Shown: positions 8,407 through 17,073, counted from the first letter of the stretch. The stretch: 64,000 nt of DNA from Pseudoroseicyclus_A sp041714655 (GCF_041714655.1 NZ_CP168219.1:1612001-1676000), one strand, 5' to 3'. Program-made: numbers and translations. The notes: generated by a model not told the origin, from the letters alone.

Positions 8407-9035
8407 TGGGCGCCCATCCCTTCGATCTCGTCGATGACCTGCGCCCAGAGCTCCGGCGGCTGCGCTCCCGAGACGACATGGCGCTCGGCGACGACGAAGG
8501 TCGGCACGGCGCTGACGCCCATGCCGCGCGCCTGCAGGTCGAGATCGCGGATCTCGGCCACATCGGCATCGGAGCCGAGGAGGCGCAGGATCATCTCGCG
8601 GTCCATCTCGGCCACTTCCGCGATATCGGCCAGCACCTCGGCCTGGCCGATGTCGCGCCCCTCCTGCCAATAGGCGGTGAAGAGGGCCGAGACGACGGGC
8701 GTCGCGCGGCCCTCGAGCGTCGCCCAGTGGATCAGCCGGTGGGCGTCGAGTGTGTTGGGGATCCGCGCGATGCGGTCGTGCTGCAGCGTGAGCCCGGCCT
8801 TCTCGGCATGGGCATTGACGGCCTTGTAGGCCTCCGCCGCGCGCTCCTTGCCGAACTTCGCTTCCAGATAGCCCTTCCGCTCCACGCCCTCGCGGGGCAT
8901 GTCGGGGTTGAGCTGGAAGGGGCGCCAGGTGATCTCGAACGGGCTAAGTTTGCCCTCCAGCGCCTTGAAAAGATTGGTCTTGCCGATGTAGCACCAGGGG
9001 CAGACGGGGTCGGAGAAGATGTCGAGCCGGACCAT
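8403..9035 (-). CDS. FrnE-like DsbA-family oxidoreductase
   Basis: A 210-residue cytosolic thioredoxin-fold protein of the DsbA/FrnE branch (no signal peptide). Seen: redox motif CPWC at 12-15 in DPVCPWCYIGK, the typical TWRPFQLNPDMP near 36-47, and the cis-proline loop VSAVPTFVV near 178. FrnE proteins act as disulfide isomerases or polyketide-type oxidoreductases; the substrate here is unknown. The start ATG (9033-9035) gives the standard N-terminus. It is upstream of, and overlaps, the MFS gene. Confidence 0.88.
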   Translation of the reverse strand: MVRLDIFSDPVCPWCYIGKTNLFKALEGKLSPFEITWRPFQLNPDMPREGVERKGYLEAKFGKERAAEAYKAVNAHAEKAGLTLQHDRIARIPNTLDAHRLIHWATLEGRATPVVSALFTAYWQEGRDIGQAEVLADIAEVAEMDREMILRLLGSDADVAEIRDLDLQARGMGVSAVPTFVVAERHVVSGAQPPELWAQVIDEIEGMGAQ

Positions 9036-9169
9036 GGGCGGCCTTTCGCTGCGGGGTCGGAGGATGCCCGGGGCGGCCCCCGGACGATGCGCCCTCCTTA
9101 CGCCCGGCTGCGGGCCATGTCCAACCGCGCTCCATTGCCCGGGCACCGGCCCCGGCCTATAAGCCCTTC

Positions 9170-9793
9170 ATGTCACTGGCAGAGAACGGCTCGATCCTGC
9201 GCCTCGCGCGCGAAAACGGCGTGGAGGAGCCGGCCCTGCCGCTCGACCTCGGCGCCCGGGTGCGCGAGCTGCGCAAGGCCCAGGGCTGGACGCTGGAGCA
9301 GGCCGCCGTACAGGCCGGGCTCGCCCGCTCGACGCTGTCGAAGATCGAGAACGGCCAGATGTCGCCGACCTATGACGCGCTGAAGAAGCTGGCGACGGGG
9401 CTGAAGATCTCCGTCCCGCAGCTTTTCACGCCGCCGTCGCCGGGGCAGGTGACGGGGCGCATGGCGCTGACGCGGGCCGGGGAGGGGACGGCGCATCCGA
9501 CGGCGACCTACGAGCACGAGCTCCTCTCCGCCTCGATGCGCGCCAAGAAGATGCTGCCCTATCGCGCCCGGGTCCGCGCCCGGCGGATGGAGGAGTTCGA
9601 CGGCTGGGTGCGCCACGATGGCGAGGAATTCCTCTACGTGCTGACCGGCGTCATCCGGCTCTTCACGGAGTTCTACGAGCCCGTCGAGATGAAGCGCGGC
9701 GACAGCGCCTATTACGACGCCTCGATGGGCCACAACGTGGTGTCCGTCAGCCCGGAGGATGCGACGATCCTCTGGGTCACGTCCCTGGGCTGA
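9170..9793 (+). CDS. XRE-family regulator with C-terminal cupin
   Basis: A 207-residue one-component regulator. The helix-turn-helix is at about 27-82 (LGARVRELRKAQGWTLEQAA, GLARSTLSKIENGQMSPTY). The cupin is at about 135-205, with a DGEEFLYVLTG metal-loop-like segment and SAYYDASMGHNV. Such proteins usually sense a small ligand of a nearby catabolic gene, but neither neighbour suggests one. It is divergent from the frnE-like gene (134 bp) and convergent with the acidic protein downstream. Confidence 0.88.
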   Translation: MSLAENGSILRLARENGVEEPALPLDLGARVRELRKAQGWTLEQAAVQAGLARSTLSKIENGQMSPTYDALKKLATGLKISVPQLFTPPSPGQVTGRMALTRAGEGTAHPTATYEHELLSASMRAKKMLPYRARVRARRMEEFDGWVRHDGEEFLYVLTGVIRLFTEFYEPVEMKRGDSAYYDASMGHNVVSVSPEDATILWVTSLG

Positions 9794-9800
9794 GGCCAGC

Positions 9801-9824
9801 GGCGGAAACCATATGGTTTCCGCC
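9801..9824. terminator. Palindromic bidirectional terminator candidate, copy 1
   Basis: A perfect 24-bp palindrome: arms GGCGGAAACC and GGTTTCCGCC with ATAT in the middle. It lies 7 bp after the XRE-cupin stop, between convergent genes. The same arms recur at 30616-30639. There is no T-run, so its terminator role is inferred from position. Confidence 0.5.
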
Positions 9825-9859
9825 TGCGATTGCCACGATCGCCGCGCGAAGACGCCGGA

Positions 9860-10105
9860 TCACTCGTCGTCTTCGGATTCCTCCAGCTCGCCCTCGATCT
9901 CGCGCGCGTCGAAATTCTCGAGGAAGTCGCCGAGCTCTTCCTCGGCCTCCTCCTCGTCGAGCCCCTCGGTCTCGGCGAGATAGGCGAGGAAGCCCGCCTC
10001 GTCGCCCTCCATTTCCTCGAGAACCTCCTCATCCATGTCCGGCCAGCGGGCGAGGATGAAGGGCAGGCTCTCCTGCCAGTTTTCTTCGATGCGGTTCCAG
10101 TTCAT
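9860..10105 (-). CDS. Small acidic protein, CsbD-like N-terminus, unknown function
   Basis: An 81-residue, strongly acidic protein. It begins MNWNRIEENWQE, resembling the start of CsbD-family stress proteins, but the rest (MDEEVLEEMEGDEAGFL, LDEEEAEEELGDFLENF) is a Glu/Asp-rich helical tail ending ESEDDE rather than a CsbD core. No signal peptide or membrane segment. It is convergent with the XRE-cupin gene and is followed by the palindrome at 9801-9824. The coding call rests on uniform codon use and a conserved-looking start. Confidence 0.7.
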   Translation of the reverse strand: MNWNRIEENWQESLPFILARWPDMDEEVLEEMEGDEAGFLAYLAETEGLDEEEAEEELGDFLENFDAREIEGELEESEDDE

Positions 10106-10134
10106 CGCGTGCTTGCCTCATCTGCGCGTTTGAC

Positions 10135-10163
10135 AGGAAGAAACCGGGAGCGCGCCCCCGGTT
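10135..10163 (-). terminator. Terminator of the solute-binding protein gene
   Basis: Arms AACCGGG and CCCGGTT (10142-10148 and 10157-10163) around an 8-nt loop. Read on the minus strand the stem is followed by TCTTCCTGTC. It lies 39 bp past the stop of the minus-strand gene. Confidence 0.5.
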
Positions 10164-10201
10164 CCATGCCTTTTCGCGATTTTCGCCTCTGGGGCTAGTG
10201 G

Positions 10202-12025
10202 CTACTGCGCCGCAGCCTCCTCCGACCACCAGACATCCGGCAACCAGCCCGGCCAGTCGCCGAAGAGCGGGATGTGCTCGGGGTGATGCAGCTCGGCATT
10301 ATAGGCGATATAGGTGTTGTTCCACTGATAAATCGGGATCACGTAGCGCCCCGCCATCAGCACCCGGTCGAGCGCCTTCGCCGCCGAATAGAAGCCGTCC
10401 TGGCTCTCGGCATTGAGCAGCGCGTCGATCATCGCATCGACGGCGGGAGACATGACGCCCATGGCGTTCCGCCCGCCGGTCTCGGCCTGTTCGGAGCCGA
10501 AGTAGAGATATTGCTCGTTGCCGGGCGAGAGCGACAGGCCGACCCGGTAATAGGTCATGTCGAACTCGTATTCCTGCGTCCGCTCGGTGAACTGGGCGCT
10601 GTCGGCCTGCACGACGCTGACGTCGATGCCGAGCCCGTCGAGCGCCTGCTCGAAGATGTCGATCATCGCCTGCTGCTCGGTGACGCCGGTCTGGGTGAGG
10701 ATCTCGAAGGTGAAGGGCTCGCCGTCCGGCCCGGTCATCACGCCGTTCTCGACCGTGTAGCCGGCCTCCTCCATCAGCTCCAGCGCCCGGCCCATGCCGG
10801 CGCGGTTGCGCTCGCTGCCGTCGGAGACGGGGAGCGAATAGCCCTCGATGGCGCCGGGCAGGAGCTCGTCGGCAAAGGGCTCGAGGAGCTCGAGCACCAT
10901 GCCGTCTGCGGGGGCGCCGGGCTCCATCCCCAAGGGAGAGTTGGAGAAATACGAGGTGATGCGCGGCTGCTGGGCGCCGGTCATCGTCTCGTTGATGAAC
11001 TCGAAGTTCCACGCCTCGATCATTGCCTGACGGACGCGCCAATCCTCGAACATCTCGCGGCGGGTGTTCATGACGAAGCCGGTCATGCCCGAGGGGCGGG
11101 AATGGGTGAAGGTCTCCTTCACCACCTCGCCGTTCTCGACCCGCGGGAAATCGTAGTTCGATTCCCACCGGGCGACGTTGAATTCACGGGTGAAGTTCAC
11201 CTCGCCGGTCTTGAAGGCCTCGAAGGCGGCGGTCTCGTCGCCGAAGAACTCGATGCGGTACTCTTCGATATTGTAGGTGCCGCGGCGGAAGGGGATGTCC
11301 CAGCCCCAGTAATCGGGGTTGCGCTCGAGCGTCAGGTAGCGGCCGGCCTCGAAATCGCCGATGATATAGGGGGAGGAGACGATGGGCACGATCTCCGTCC
11401 CGCCGGTCTCGGCGAAGTCGACGCCTTCCCATTGCGCCTTCTTAAGGATCGGGCGGAGCCCGGCGAGGAGCGCCAGCTCCGGATTGTCCTCGCTGAAGGT
11501 CAGCCTGACGGAGAGATCGCCGGTCTGCTCGATGCTCTCCACTTGGGCCCAGAAGCCGGCGTAGCGGCCGTGGCCCTCGGTGCCGAGGATTTCGAAGGAC
11601 CAGATGACATCCTCGACCGTCACGGGCGAGCCGTCCTGGAACTCGGCGGCCGGGTTCAGTGTGAATTCCACCCATTCCCGATTCGGCCCCGTCTCGACGG
11701 ATTCGGCCAGAACGCCGTAGAGGGTGAAGGGCTCATCGAGCGTGCGGCCCATGAGGCTCTCGCCAATGACATAGCGGAGTTGCCACGGCACGTTGCCCTT
11801 GCGGACCCAGGGGTTAAGGCTGTCGAAGCTGCCGACGGTTGCCTCGACCAGCGTTCCGCCGGCGGGCGCCTCGGCATTGGCATAGGGCAGAGCCACAAAA
11901 TCCGGTGGGAGGGCGGGCTCCCCATACATGGATATGCCATAGGAGGGGTCCGCCATGGCGGACCCGGAGAGGAGGGCGGCAGCGGCCGCGCCCCTCAGAA
12001 TGGAGAAAATCTGCCCGTGCTTCAT
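10202..12025 (-). CDS. Periplasmic solute-binding protein, family 5 (YejA type)
   Basis: A 607-residue substrate receptor of a peptide-type ABC importer. A signal peptide covers about 1-26 (ILRGAAAAALLSGSAMA). The mature start GISMYGEPALPPDF and LNPWVRKGNVPWQLRYV are typical of YejA-like proteins that bind oligopeptides or microcin C. SBP_bac_5 fills the rest (FNVARWESNY, GFVMNTRREMFEDWRVRQA). No permease or ATPase gene is adjacent, so it stands alone here. The ATG at 12025 is preferred to a GTG one codon upstream. Confidence 0.9.
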   Translation of the reverse strand: MKHGQIFSILRGAAAAALLSGSAMADPSYGISMYGEPALPPDFVALPYANAEAPAGGTLVEATVGSFDSLNPWVRKGNVPWQLRYVIGESLMGRTLDEPFTLYGVLAESVETGPNREWVEFTLNPAAEFQDGSPVTVEDVIWSFEILGTEGHGRYAGFWAQVESIEQTGDLSVRLTFSEDNPELALLAGLRPILKKAQWEGVDFAETGGTEIVPIVSSPYIIGDFEAGRYLTLERNPDYWGWDIPFRRGTYNIEEYRIEFFGDETAAFEAFKTGEVNFTREFNVARWESNYDFPRVENGEVVKETFTHSRPSGMTGFVMNTRREMFEDWRVRQAMIEAWNFEFINETMTGAQQPRITSYFSNSPLGMEPGAPADGMVLELLEPFADELLPGAIEGYSLPVSDGSERNRAGMGRALELMEEAGYTVENGVMTGPDGEPFTFEILTQTGVTEQQAMIDIFEQALDGLGIDVSVVQADSAQFTERTQEYEFDMTYYRVGLSLSPGNEQYLYFGSEQAETGGRNAMGVMSPAVDAMIDALLNAESQDGFYSAAKALDRVLMAGRYVIPIYQWNNTYIAYNAELHHPEHIPLFGDWPGWLPDVWWSEEAAAQ

Positions 12026-12101
12026 CACTGCGCGCTCCCCGCTTGTTCAGCTTGATTGAGGGAAGCCTAAGGGCGGCCCCCTTTAATTACAAACTTTTAG
12101 C

Positions 12102-12130
12102 TTGGAGAGCGGCGCGAGATTGCTTATAAC
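12102..12130 (+). promoter_or_regulatory. Sigma-70-like promoter of the small-RNA candidate
   Basis: TTGGAG, 17-bp spacer, TATAAC; predicted start near 12137. No open reading frame lies between it and the terminator at 12186-12211. Confidence 0.55.
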
Positions 12131-12136
12131 AGCCTC

Positions 12137-12211
12137 ACTGCTCGATAGGTTTCTTGCCTGTATGAAACCTGCCTCAATAACTCAACGCCCGCCTCGTGCG
12201 GGCGTTTTTTT
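12137..12211 (+). ncRNA. Orphan small RNA candidate (about 75 nt, two hairpins)
   Basis: The segment runs from the predicted start to the terminator T-run. The first hairpin pairs AGGTTTC (12147-12153) with GAAACCT (12164-12170) around a 10-nt loop. A single-stranded stretch CTCAATAACTCAA follows, then the terminator hairpin. The arrangement, with its own promoter and terminator in an intergenic region, is that of a trans-acting small RNA. It is upstream of and on the same strand as bdhA, but the terminator argues against a leader. I recognise no named family. Confidence 0.55.
12186..12211 (+). terminator. Rho-independent terminator of the small RNA
   Basis: Perfect stem CGCCCGC-CTCGT-GCGGGCG followed by seven T. 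It is the best intrinsic terminator in the window. Confidence 0.85.
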
Positions 12212-12461
12212 ATTGGGTCCTTCGGCCTCGCGCGGCCGGGCATAGGCCCGACTCCGCCCCTCGCTTTTCCGTGATTCCGGTCGGGCGGGCATGGCTCTGT
12301 CGATGAGCTGTGACGATTACAGTTTTCGGCAAGTGCGACAGGCTGCCGCAGGCGGCGCTTCGGCTGTGCCTTGCCGCCCCCTCGGCGGAGCGCTGCCCGG
12401 CCTGTCCTTTTCGCATCCGGCGGCTAGAGTGCGCATCGACAGCAATGCGGAGGCACCTTCC
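12212..12461. other. Intergenic region upstream of bdhA
   Basis: No gene seen. It must hold the bdhA promoter; TAGAGT near 12425 is a possible -10. No clear repeat or operator. The stretch is locally lower in G+C than the neighbouring genes. Confidence 0.4.
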
Positions 12462-13235
12462 ATGTCACTCACCGGCAAGCGCGCCATCGTCACCGGCTCC
12501 AACTCCGGCATCGGGCTCGGCATCGCCCGGGAGCTGGCGAAGGCGGGGGCGGAGGTCGTCCTCAATTCCTTCACCGACAGCGAAGAGGATCACGCCCTGG
12601 CGGAGGAGCTTGCCGCCGAGACCGGCGCCAGCGTGCGCTACATCCGGGCCGATCTCTCGCAAGGGGAGGAGGCGCGGGCGCTGGTCGAGGCGGCGGGGGG
12701 CTGCGACATCCTCGTCAACAATGCCGGCATCCAGCATGTGGCGAAGATCGAGGAATTTCCCGTCGCCAAGTGGGACGCGATCATCGCCATCAACCTCTCC
12801 AGCGCCTTTCACACCAGCGCCATGGCGCTGCCGGGGATGAAGGAGCGCGGCTGGGGGCGGATCATCAACGTCGCCTCGGCGCACGGGCTCACCGCCTCGC
12901 CCTACAAATCGGCCTATGTGGCCGCCAAGCACGGCATCGTCGGGCTGACGAAGACGACGGCGCTCGAGGTGGCGGGGCAGGGGATCACGGCGAATGCCAT
13001 CTGCCCGGGCTATGTGCTGACCCCGCTCGTCGAGGCGCAGATCCCCGATCAGATGAAGACCCACGGCATGGACCGCGAGACGGTGATCCGCGAGGTGATG
13101 CTGGAGCGCCAGCCCTCGCGGCAGTTCGCGACGGTGGAAGAGCTCGGGGGGACGGCGGTGTTCCTGTGCTCCGAGGCCGCGAAGCAGATCACCGGCACGA
13201 CGATCAGCGTCGACGGCGGCTGGACGGCGCTTTGA
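12462..13235 (+). CDS. bdhA: 3-hydroxybutyrate dehydrogenase
   Basis: A 257-residue short-chain dehydrogenase that interconverts D-3-hydroxybutyrate and acetoacetate with NAD+, in polyhydroxybutyrate/ketone-body use. Seen: TGSNSGIGLGIA dinucleotide motif (9-20), NNAGIQHV with the family's typical Q-H after NNAGI, catalytic Ser in INVASAHGL and YVAAK (YxxxK), and a C-terminus ITGTTISVDGGWTA. GGAGG 8 bp before the ATG fixes the start. NNAGIQHV and CPGYVLTPLVE are diagnostic for this branch over generic SDRs. It is monocistronic. Confidence 0.9.
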   Translation: MSLTGKRAIVTGSNSGIGLGIARELAKAGAEVVLNSFTDSEEDHALAEELAAETGASVRYIRADLSQGEEARALVEAAGGCDILVNNAGIQHVAKIEEFPVAKWDAIIAINLSSAFHTSAMALPGMKERGWGRIINVASAHGLTASPYKSAYVAAKHGIVGLTKTTALEVAGQGITANAICPGYVLTPLVEAQIPDQMKTHGMDRETVIREVMLERQPSRQFATVEELGGTAVFLCSEAAKQITGTTISVDGGWTAL

Positions 13236-13330
13236 GGGATCGGCGGAAAGGCACCGGCCTTTTCCGTTGATATTGGATATCCCGGCCGGCTCCGTGCATG
13301 TGTCGGGCAAACGAGCAGAAAGGATTCCCC

Positions 13331-13576
13331 ATGCTTCGCACCTATATCGCCGCCGCCTTCGGCCTTGCCCTCTCCGCCCTGCCGCTCGCGGCGCAGGATG
13401 CGATCACCCTGCCGGCGGGCGCGCAGCTCGTCCCGGTGCCCGAAGGCGCCTGCGGCCTGCAGGGCATCGTCGTGCTGGCCGACGGCTCGCAGGAAGTGCT
13501 GACTCTCGAGGGCGAGGTCCGCCCGGTGGGCGAGGCGGATGTCGTCTGCCTGACGCAGCTCGTCAGCAACGGCTGA
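13331..13576 (+). CDS. Small exported protein, unknown function
   Basis: An 81-residue protein with a clear signal peptide (about 1-21, LRTYIAAAFGLALSALPLAAQ, cleavage after AAQ or AA). The mature part is a short beta-rich domain of about 60 residues with two cysteines (EGACGLQG, DVVCLTQ) that could form a disulfide. It lies about 95 bp after bdhA and its stop is 2 bp from the stop of the convergent lysE-type gene. No family recognised. Confidence 0.65.
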   Translation: MLRTYIAAAFGLALSALPLAAQDAITLPAGAQLVPVPEGACGLQGIVVLADGSQEVLTLEGEVRPVGEADVVCLTQLVSNG

Positions 13577-13578
13577 GG

Positions 13579-14190
13579 TCAGAGCCAGAAGTCGCTGAGG
13601 AGCTTCACGGCGATTGCCCACATGACGAGCGCGACGAGCGCATCGAAGATCGCCCAGGCGCGGCGGCTCTGCATCAAGGGTGCCAGGAGCCGCGCGCCGA
13701 AGCCCAGCGAGAAGAAAAAGACGAAGGAGGCGAGCGTGGCTCCTATTCCATAGGCCAGCCGCTCCGCCCCGTCGAACTGCAGCGACACCGCGCCGACGAG
13801 CCCCAGCGTGTCGAGATAGACATGCGGGTTCGCCCAGGTGAAGGCGGCGGCGATGGCGATGACGCGGCCGAGCGAGCCGCCGCCGCCCGCCGCCGTCAGC
13901 CCGCCCGTCCCCTTGATCGCGGCGCGCATCCGAAGGCCCCCGTAAACGATCAGGAAGCCGGCACCGGCCAGCGCCATGGCGGCGGGCAGCCAGGGCAGGG
14001 CGGTCGTGGCGGCGCCGAAGCCGGCCACCCCGGCGGCGATCAGGATGGCATCAGAGAGCGCGCAGAACAGCACCAGCGGCAGCACATGCGCCCGCAGGAG
14101 CCCCTGCCGGAGCACGAAGGCATTCTGCGCCCCGATAGCGAGGATCAGCGAGAAGCCGGTGGCGAAGCCGGTGAGCGCAGGTCCGAACAT
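13579..14190 (-). CDS. LysE/ArgO-family amino-acid exporter
   Basis: A 203-residue inner-membrane protein with about six hydrophobic helices. The N-terminal FATGFSLILAIGAQNAFVLRQGL carries the LysE/ArgO signature GAQNAFVLRQG; TWANPHVYLDTLGLVG is another family block. These proteins export basic amino acids such as arginine or lysine. No LysG/ArgP regulator is adjacent. The ATG at 14188-14190 gives the normal N-terminus. Confidence 0.88.
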   Translation of the reverse strand: MFGPALTGFATGFSLILAIGAQNAFVLRQGLLRAHVLPLVLFCALSDAILIAAGVAGFGAATTALPWLPAAMALAGAGFLIVYGGLRMRAAIKGTGGLTAAGGGGSLGRVIAIAAAFTWANPHVYLDTLGLVGAVSLQFDGAERLAYGIGATLASFVFFFSLGFGARLLAPLMQSRRAWAIFDALVALVMWAIAVKLLSDFWL

Positions 14191-14200
14191 CTGGCTCCCG

Positions 14201-14962
14201 TCAGGAGGCGCGGCCCCTCACGGGCAGCGGGATCGCGGCCCGCCCCTCGGGCTCGCGATCGGCCGGATAGACGAGCCCGGCGGAGATGACCAGCTTGGCG
14301 GCATCCTCCACGCTCATGTCGAGCACGACCACGTCGCCGCGCGGCACGAAGAGGAGGAAGCCCGAGGTCGGGTTCGGCGTCGTCGGCAGGAAGACGGTGA
14401 CGATATCCTCCTCCTCGCCGAAATGCTGGCGGATCTCGCCCTTGGCGGGGGTGGAGATGAAGGCGATGGCCCAGAGCCCGCGCCGTGGATATTCCACCAG
14501 CACCGCCTCGTCGAAGCTCGTCTCGGTCTGCGCGAAGACCGTCTCGGCGATCTGCTTGACGCCGTTGTAGATCGAGCGGACGACCGGCATCCGGTCGACG
14601 AGGCTCTCGCCCCAGCCGAGAAAGCTCCGCCCGATCAGGCCCTTGGCGACCCAGCCGACGAGCACGGTGAAGATCAGGAAGAGGACGACGCCGACGCCGT
14701 GGATGTTCACATGGATGAAGTCGGGCAGCGTCGGGTCGGCCTGGCCGGTGGCGTTGACGTTGCCGAAGGCGCGGTTGACCAGCGATTCCGGCGTCCAGGC
14801 GTCGGGCACGAAGGGCAGCACCCAGCCGTCGAACCAGCCGATGACCGTCCAGATCAGCCAGACCGTCAGGCCGATGGGCGCAATGACCACCACGCCGGCG
14901 AGGAAATTGTTCCTCAGCCGGTTGAAGATGCCGGAGCGGGATTTCGGGGGCAGCTCGGACAT
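14201..14962 (-). CDS. DUF502-family membrane protein
   Basis: A 253-residue protein of the DUF502 family. The start KSRSGIFNRLRNNFLAGVVV and helix GVVVIAPIGLTVWLIWTVIG (about 22-43) are typical. A second membrane segment (GVVLFLIFTVLVGWVAKGLIG) lies near 90-112. It is followed by RSIYNGVKQIAETVF and PTTPNPTSGFLLFVP, which are family hallmarks. Function unknown across the family. It ends 10 bp upstream of the lysE-type start and may be cotranscribed with it. Confidence 0.88.
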   Translation of the reverse strand: MSELPPKSRSGIFNRLRNNFLAGVVVIAPIGLTVWLIWTVIGWFDGWVLPFVPDAWTPESLVNRAFGNVNATGQADPTLPDFIHVNIHGVGVVLFLIFTVLVGWVAKGLIGRSFLGWGESLVDRMPVVRSIYNGVKQIAETVFAQTETSFDEAVLVEYPRRGLWAIAFISTPAKGEIRQHFGEEEDIVTVFLPTTPNPTSGFLLFVPRGDVVVLDMSVEDAAKLVISAGLVYPADREPEGRAAIPLPVRGRAS

Positions 14963-15044
14963 CCATGAGCCTCATGCGGGTGCCGCCCCAATCTAGGGGG
15001 CGGCCCGCGCTATCGCAATGAAGCCCGGGGCCCGGGCCGAAAAT

Positions 15045-15956
15045 TCACCGTGACTGCGCCAGTTCGCCCGCGATCGCGGCAGCGAGGCGGGCATTGTTCT
15101 TCACCAGCGCGATATTCGCGGTGAGCGAGGCGCCCTCGGTCAGCTCGAAGATGCGTTGCAGCAGGAAGGGCGTCACCGCCTTGGCGGCGATTCCCTGATC
15201 CTCCGCCTCGCCGAGGGCCTGCTGGATCACGGGCAGGAGGTCCGCCGCCGGGATCTCGTCCTCCACCGGGATCGGATTGGCGATGAGCTGGCCGCCCGGC
15301 AGGCCGATCATGCCGCGCAACCGGTGGGCGCTCGCGATCTCGGCGGCGCTGTCCATCCGGAGCGGGGCGGCGAGGCCCGAGCCGCGCGACCAGAAGGCCG
15401 GCAGCTCGTCCTGCCCATAGGCGATGACGGGGACGCCGAGGGTTTCGAGCACCTCCAGCGTCTTCGGCAGATCGAGGATCGCCTTGGGGCCGGCAGCGAC
15501 GACCGTGACGGCGGTCTGCGCGAGCTCCTGAAGGTCGGCGGAGATGTCGAAGCTGAGTTCGGCCCCCCGGTGAACGCCGCCGATGCCCCCGGTGGCGAAG
15601 ACCTCGATCCCGGCGAGCCGGGCGGCGATCATCGTGGCGGCGACGGTGGTGGCACCTGTGCCGCCGCGGGTCAGATGCACCGCGAGATCGGCACGCGAGA
15701 GCTTGGCGACATGCGTCGCCTCGGCGAGCTCGGTGAGCTGGTCAGAGGTGAGGCCGGCATGGAGCGTGCCGCCGAGGACGGCCATCGTGGCGGGGACGGC
15801 GCCGGCTGAGCGGACCTCCGCCTCGACCGCGCGGGCGGTCTCGATATTCTGGGGATAGGGCATCCCGTGGGTGATGATCGTCGATTCAAGGGCGACCACG
15901 GGGGCGCCTGCGGCGAGCGCCTCGGCGACCTCGGGGGAATGCTGGAGCGGGATCAA
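15045..15956 (-). CDS. psuG: Pseudouridine-5'-phosphate glycosidase PsuG
   Basis: PsuG splits the C-glycosidic bond of pseudouridine-5'-phosphate to uracil and ribose-5-phosphate. It is 303 residues. Seen: VVALESTIITHGMPYPQN near 19-36, AVLGGTLHAGL, the RADLAVHLTRGGTGATTVA segment (catalytic lysine region KLSRADL just before), TGGIGGVHRGAE, and NPIPVEDEI. No ATG fits: the TTG at 15954-15956 overlaps the psuK stop as TTGA and gives the standard N-terminus. It is transcribed behind psuK, completing the two-step pathway. Confidence 0.92.
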   Translation of the reverse strand: MIPLQHSPEVAEALAAGAPVVALESTIITHGMPYPQNIETARAVEAEVRSAGAVPATMAVLGGTLHAGLTSDQLTELAEATHVAKLSRADLAVHLTRGGTGATTVAATMIAARLAGIEVFATGGIGGVHRGAELSFDISADLQELAQTAVTVVAAGPKAILDLPKTLEVLETLGVPVIAYGQDELPAFWSRGSGLAAPLRMDSAAEIASAHRLRGMIGLPGGQLIANPIPVEDEIPAADLLPVIQQALGEAEDQGIAAKAVTPFLLQRIFELTEGASLTANIALVKNNARLAAAIAGELAQSR

Positions 15957-16855
15957 TGCGGGGTTTCTCCGGAGACATAGGTTGCGGCGGCGCGCAGGGC
16001 GCGGGCGAAGGCGGCCTCCGGCGCCATGCCGGCGCGTTCGGAGGCGATGTGGGCGGCCATGAAGGTGTCGCCGGCGCCGGTGACGCGGGTCACCAGCACC
16101 GCCGGCGGCGCGAGGCGGAGGAGCCCGCCGGCCGAGGCCTCCGCCGCCTCCGCCCCGCCATGGGTGACGAGGGCGCGGGCGACGCCGCGGCGGACGAGCG
16201 CCTCGGCGGCCTCGGCGGCGCTGTCGAAGGCGCTCTGGCAGAGGATGCCCGCCTCCTCGAGGTTCACATAGAGGCAGGCGGAGGGATGGCCGACGAGCGC
16301 CATCAGCCGCCCCGCCTTGCCGGGCGAGGCGGGCGCAACGCGGAGGTCGGCGCTGGCGAAGAGCGGCGAGGCGGCGATGCGGGAGAGGAGGCTCTCGGTC
16401 AGGTTGCCGTCGAGCGCCACGGGGCCGGCCCAGGGTGCCGCCTCGGTGCCGAGCCGCCCGTCGGAGAGGGGGGCGAGGATCTTCTCGCCCGCGGCCTCCA
16501 GCGAATGGGCATCGGCGATGGCGGCGACGAGGCCGTTGGCACCCTCGCAGGCCATGTAGATATCGGTCGGCAGATCGGGGGAGCGGTAGGCGTAGCCCGT
16601 CGCCACCCCCAGCTCCTCCGCCCGCTCGGCCAGCTCGTCGCCGGCCGGGTCGCGGCCGATGGCGGTGAGCACGGCGGGCCTGAGCCCGAAATGGGCCAGC
16701 GTCATCGCGATGTTCATCGCCACCCCGCCCGGCAGGCGGGTGATCCGGCCCGGCACGTCGCTGCCGACCTTCATGTGGCTGGCGGAGCGGCCGATGATGT
16801 CCCAAAGGACGGCGCCGATGCAGAGAATGTCGGGGGGCGTGTCAGGGCTGCGCAT
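15953..16855 (-). CDS. psuK: Pseudouridine kinase (PfkB family)
   Basis: A 300-residue ribokinase-fold kinase that phosphorylates pseudouridine before PsuG acts. Seen: N-terminal sugar-binding region ILCIGAVLWDIIGR, GGVAMNIAMTLAHFG, and the PfkB ATP/anion-hole signature VTGAGDTFMAAHIASE near the C-terminus. Specificity comes from the overlap with psuG. ATG at 16855 (MRSPDTPPD) chosen; an upstream in-frame start at 16891 would add 12 residues. It is divergent from rpsB. Confidence 0.88.
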   Translation of the reverse strand: MRSPDTPPDILCIGAVLWDIIGRSASHMKVGSDVPGRITRLPGGVAMNIAMTLAHFGLRPAVLTAIGRDPAGDELAERAEELGVATGYAYRSPDLPTDIYMACEGANGLVAAIADAHSLEAAGEKILAPLSDGRLGTEAAPWAGPVALDGNLTESLLSRIAASPLFASADLRVAPASPGKAGRLMALVGHPSACLYVNLEEAGILCQSAFDSAAEAAEALVRRGVARALVTHGGAEAAEASAGGLLRLAPPAVLVTRVTGAGDTFMAAHIASERAGMAPEAAFARALRAAATYVSGETPH

Positions 16856-17073
16856 GGGGCCCAATGGCCCGGGGGCAGGGGGGCTTGTCAATGCCCTCCC
16901 TCGTGCCCAGATCCTGTCTGCCCTTGCGCCGGGGCGGACCCGCTGCTAAAGGCGCGCCACTGAAAAAACTCAGGCGGAGGCGGGCCTCTCGGGGAGACAT
17001 CCCGAAAAGGTCCACCGGTTGGAGCGATCCTTACCCTCCGCCCTAGGCATGAAACCGGAAAGGAATCAAAGGC

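Noticed and set aside
15957..16805. Fusion of PsuG to an upstream 280-residue extension
   Set aside because: The extension is the psuK gene read in the wrong frame; psuK itself is complete and overlaps psuG by TTGA.
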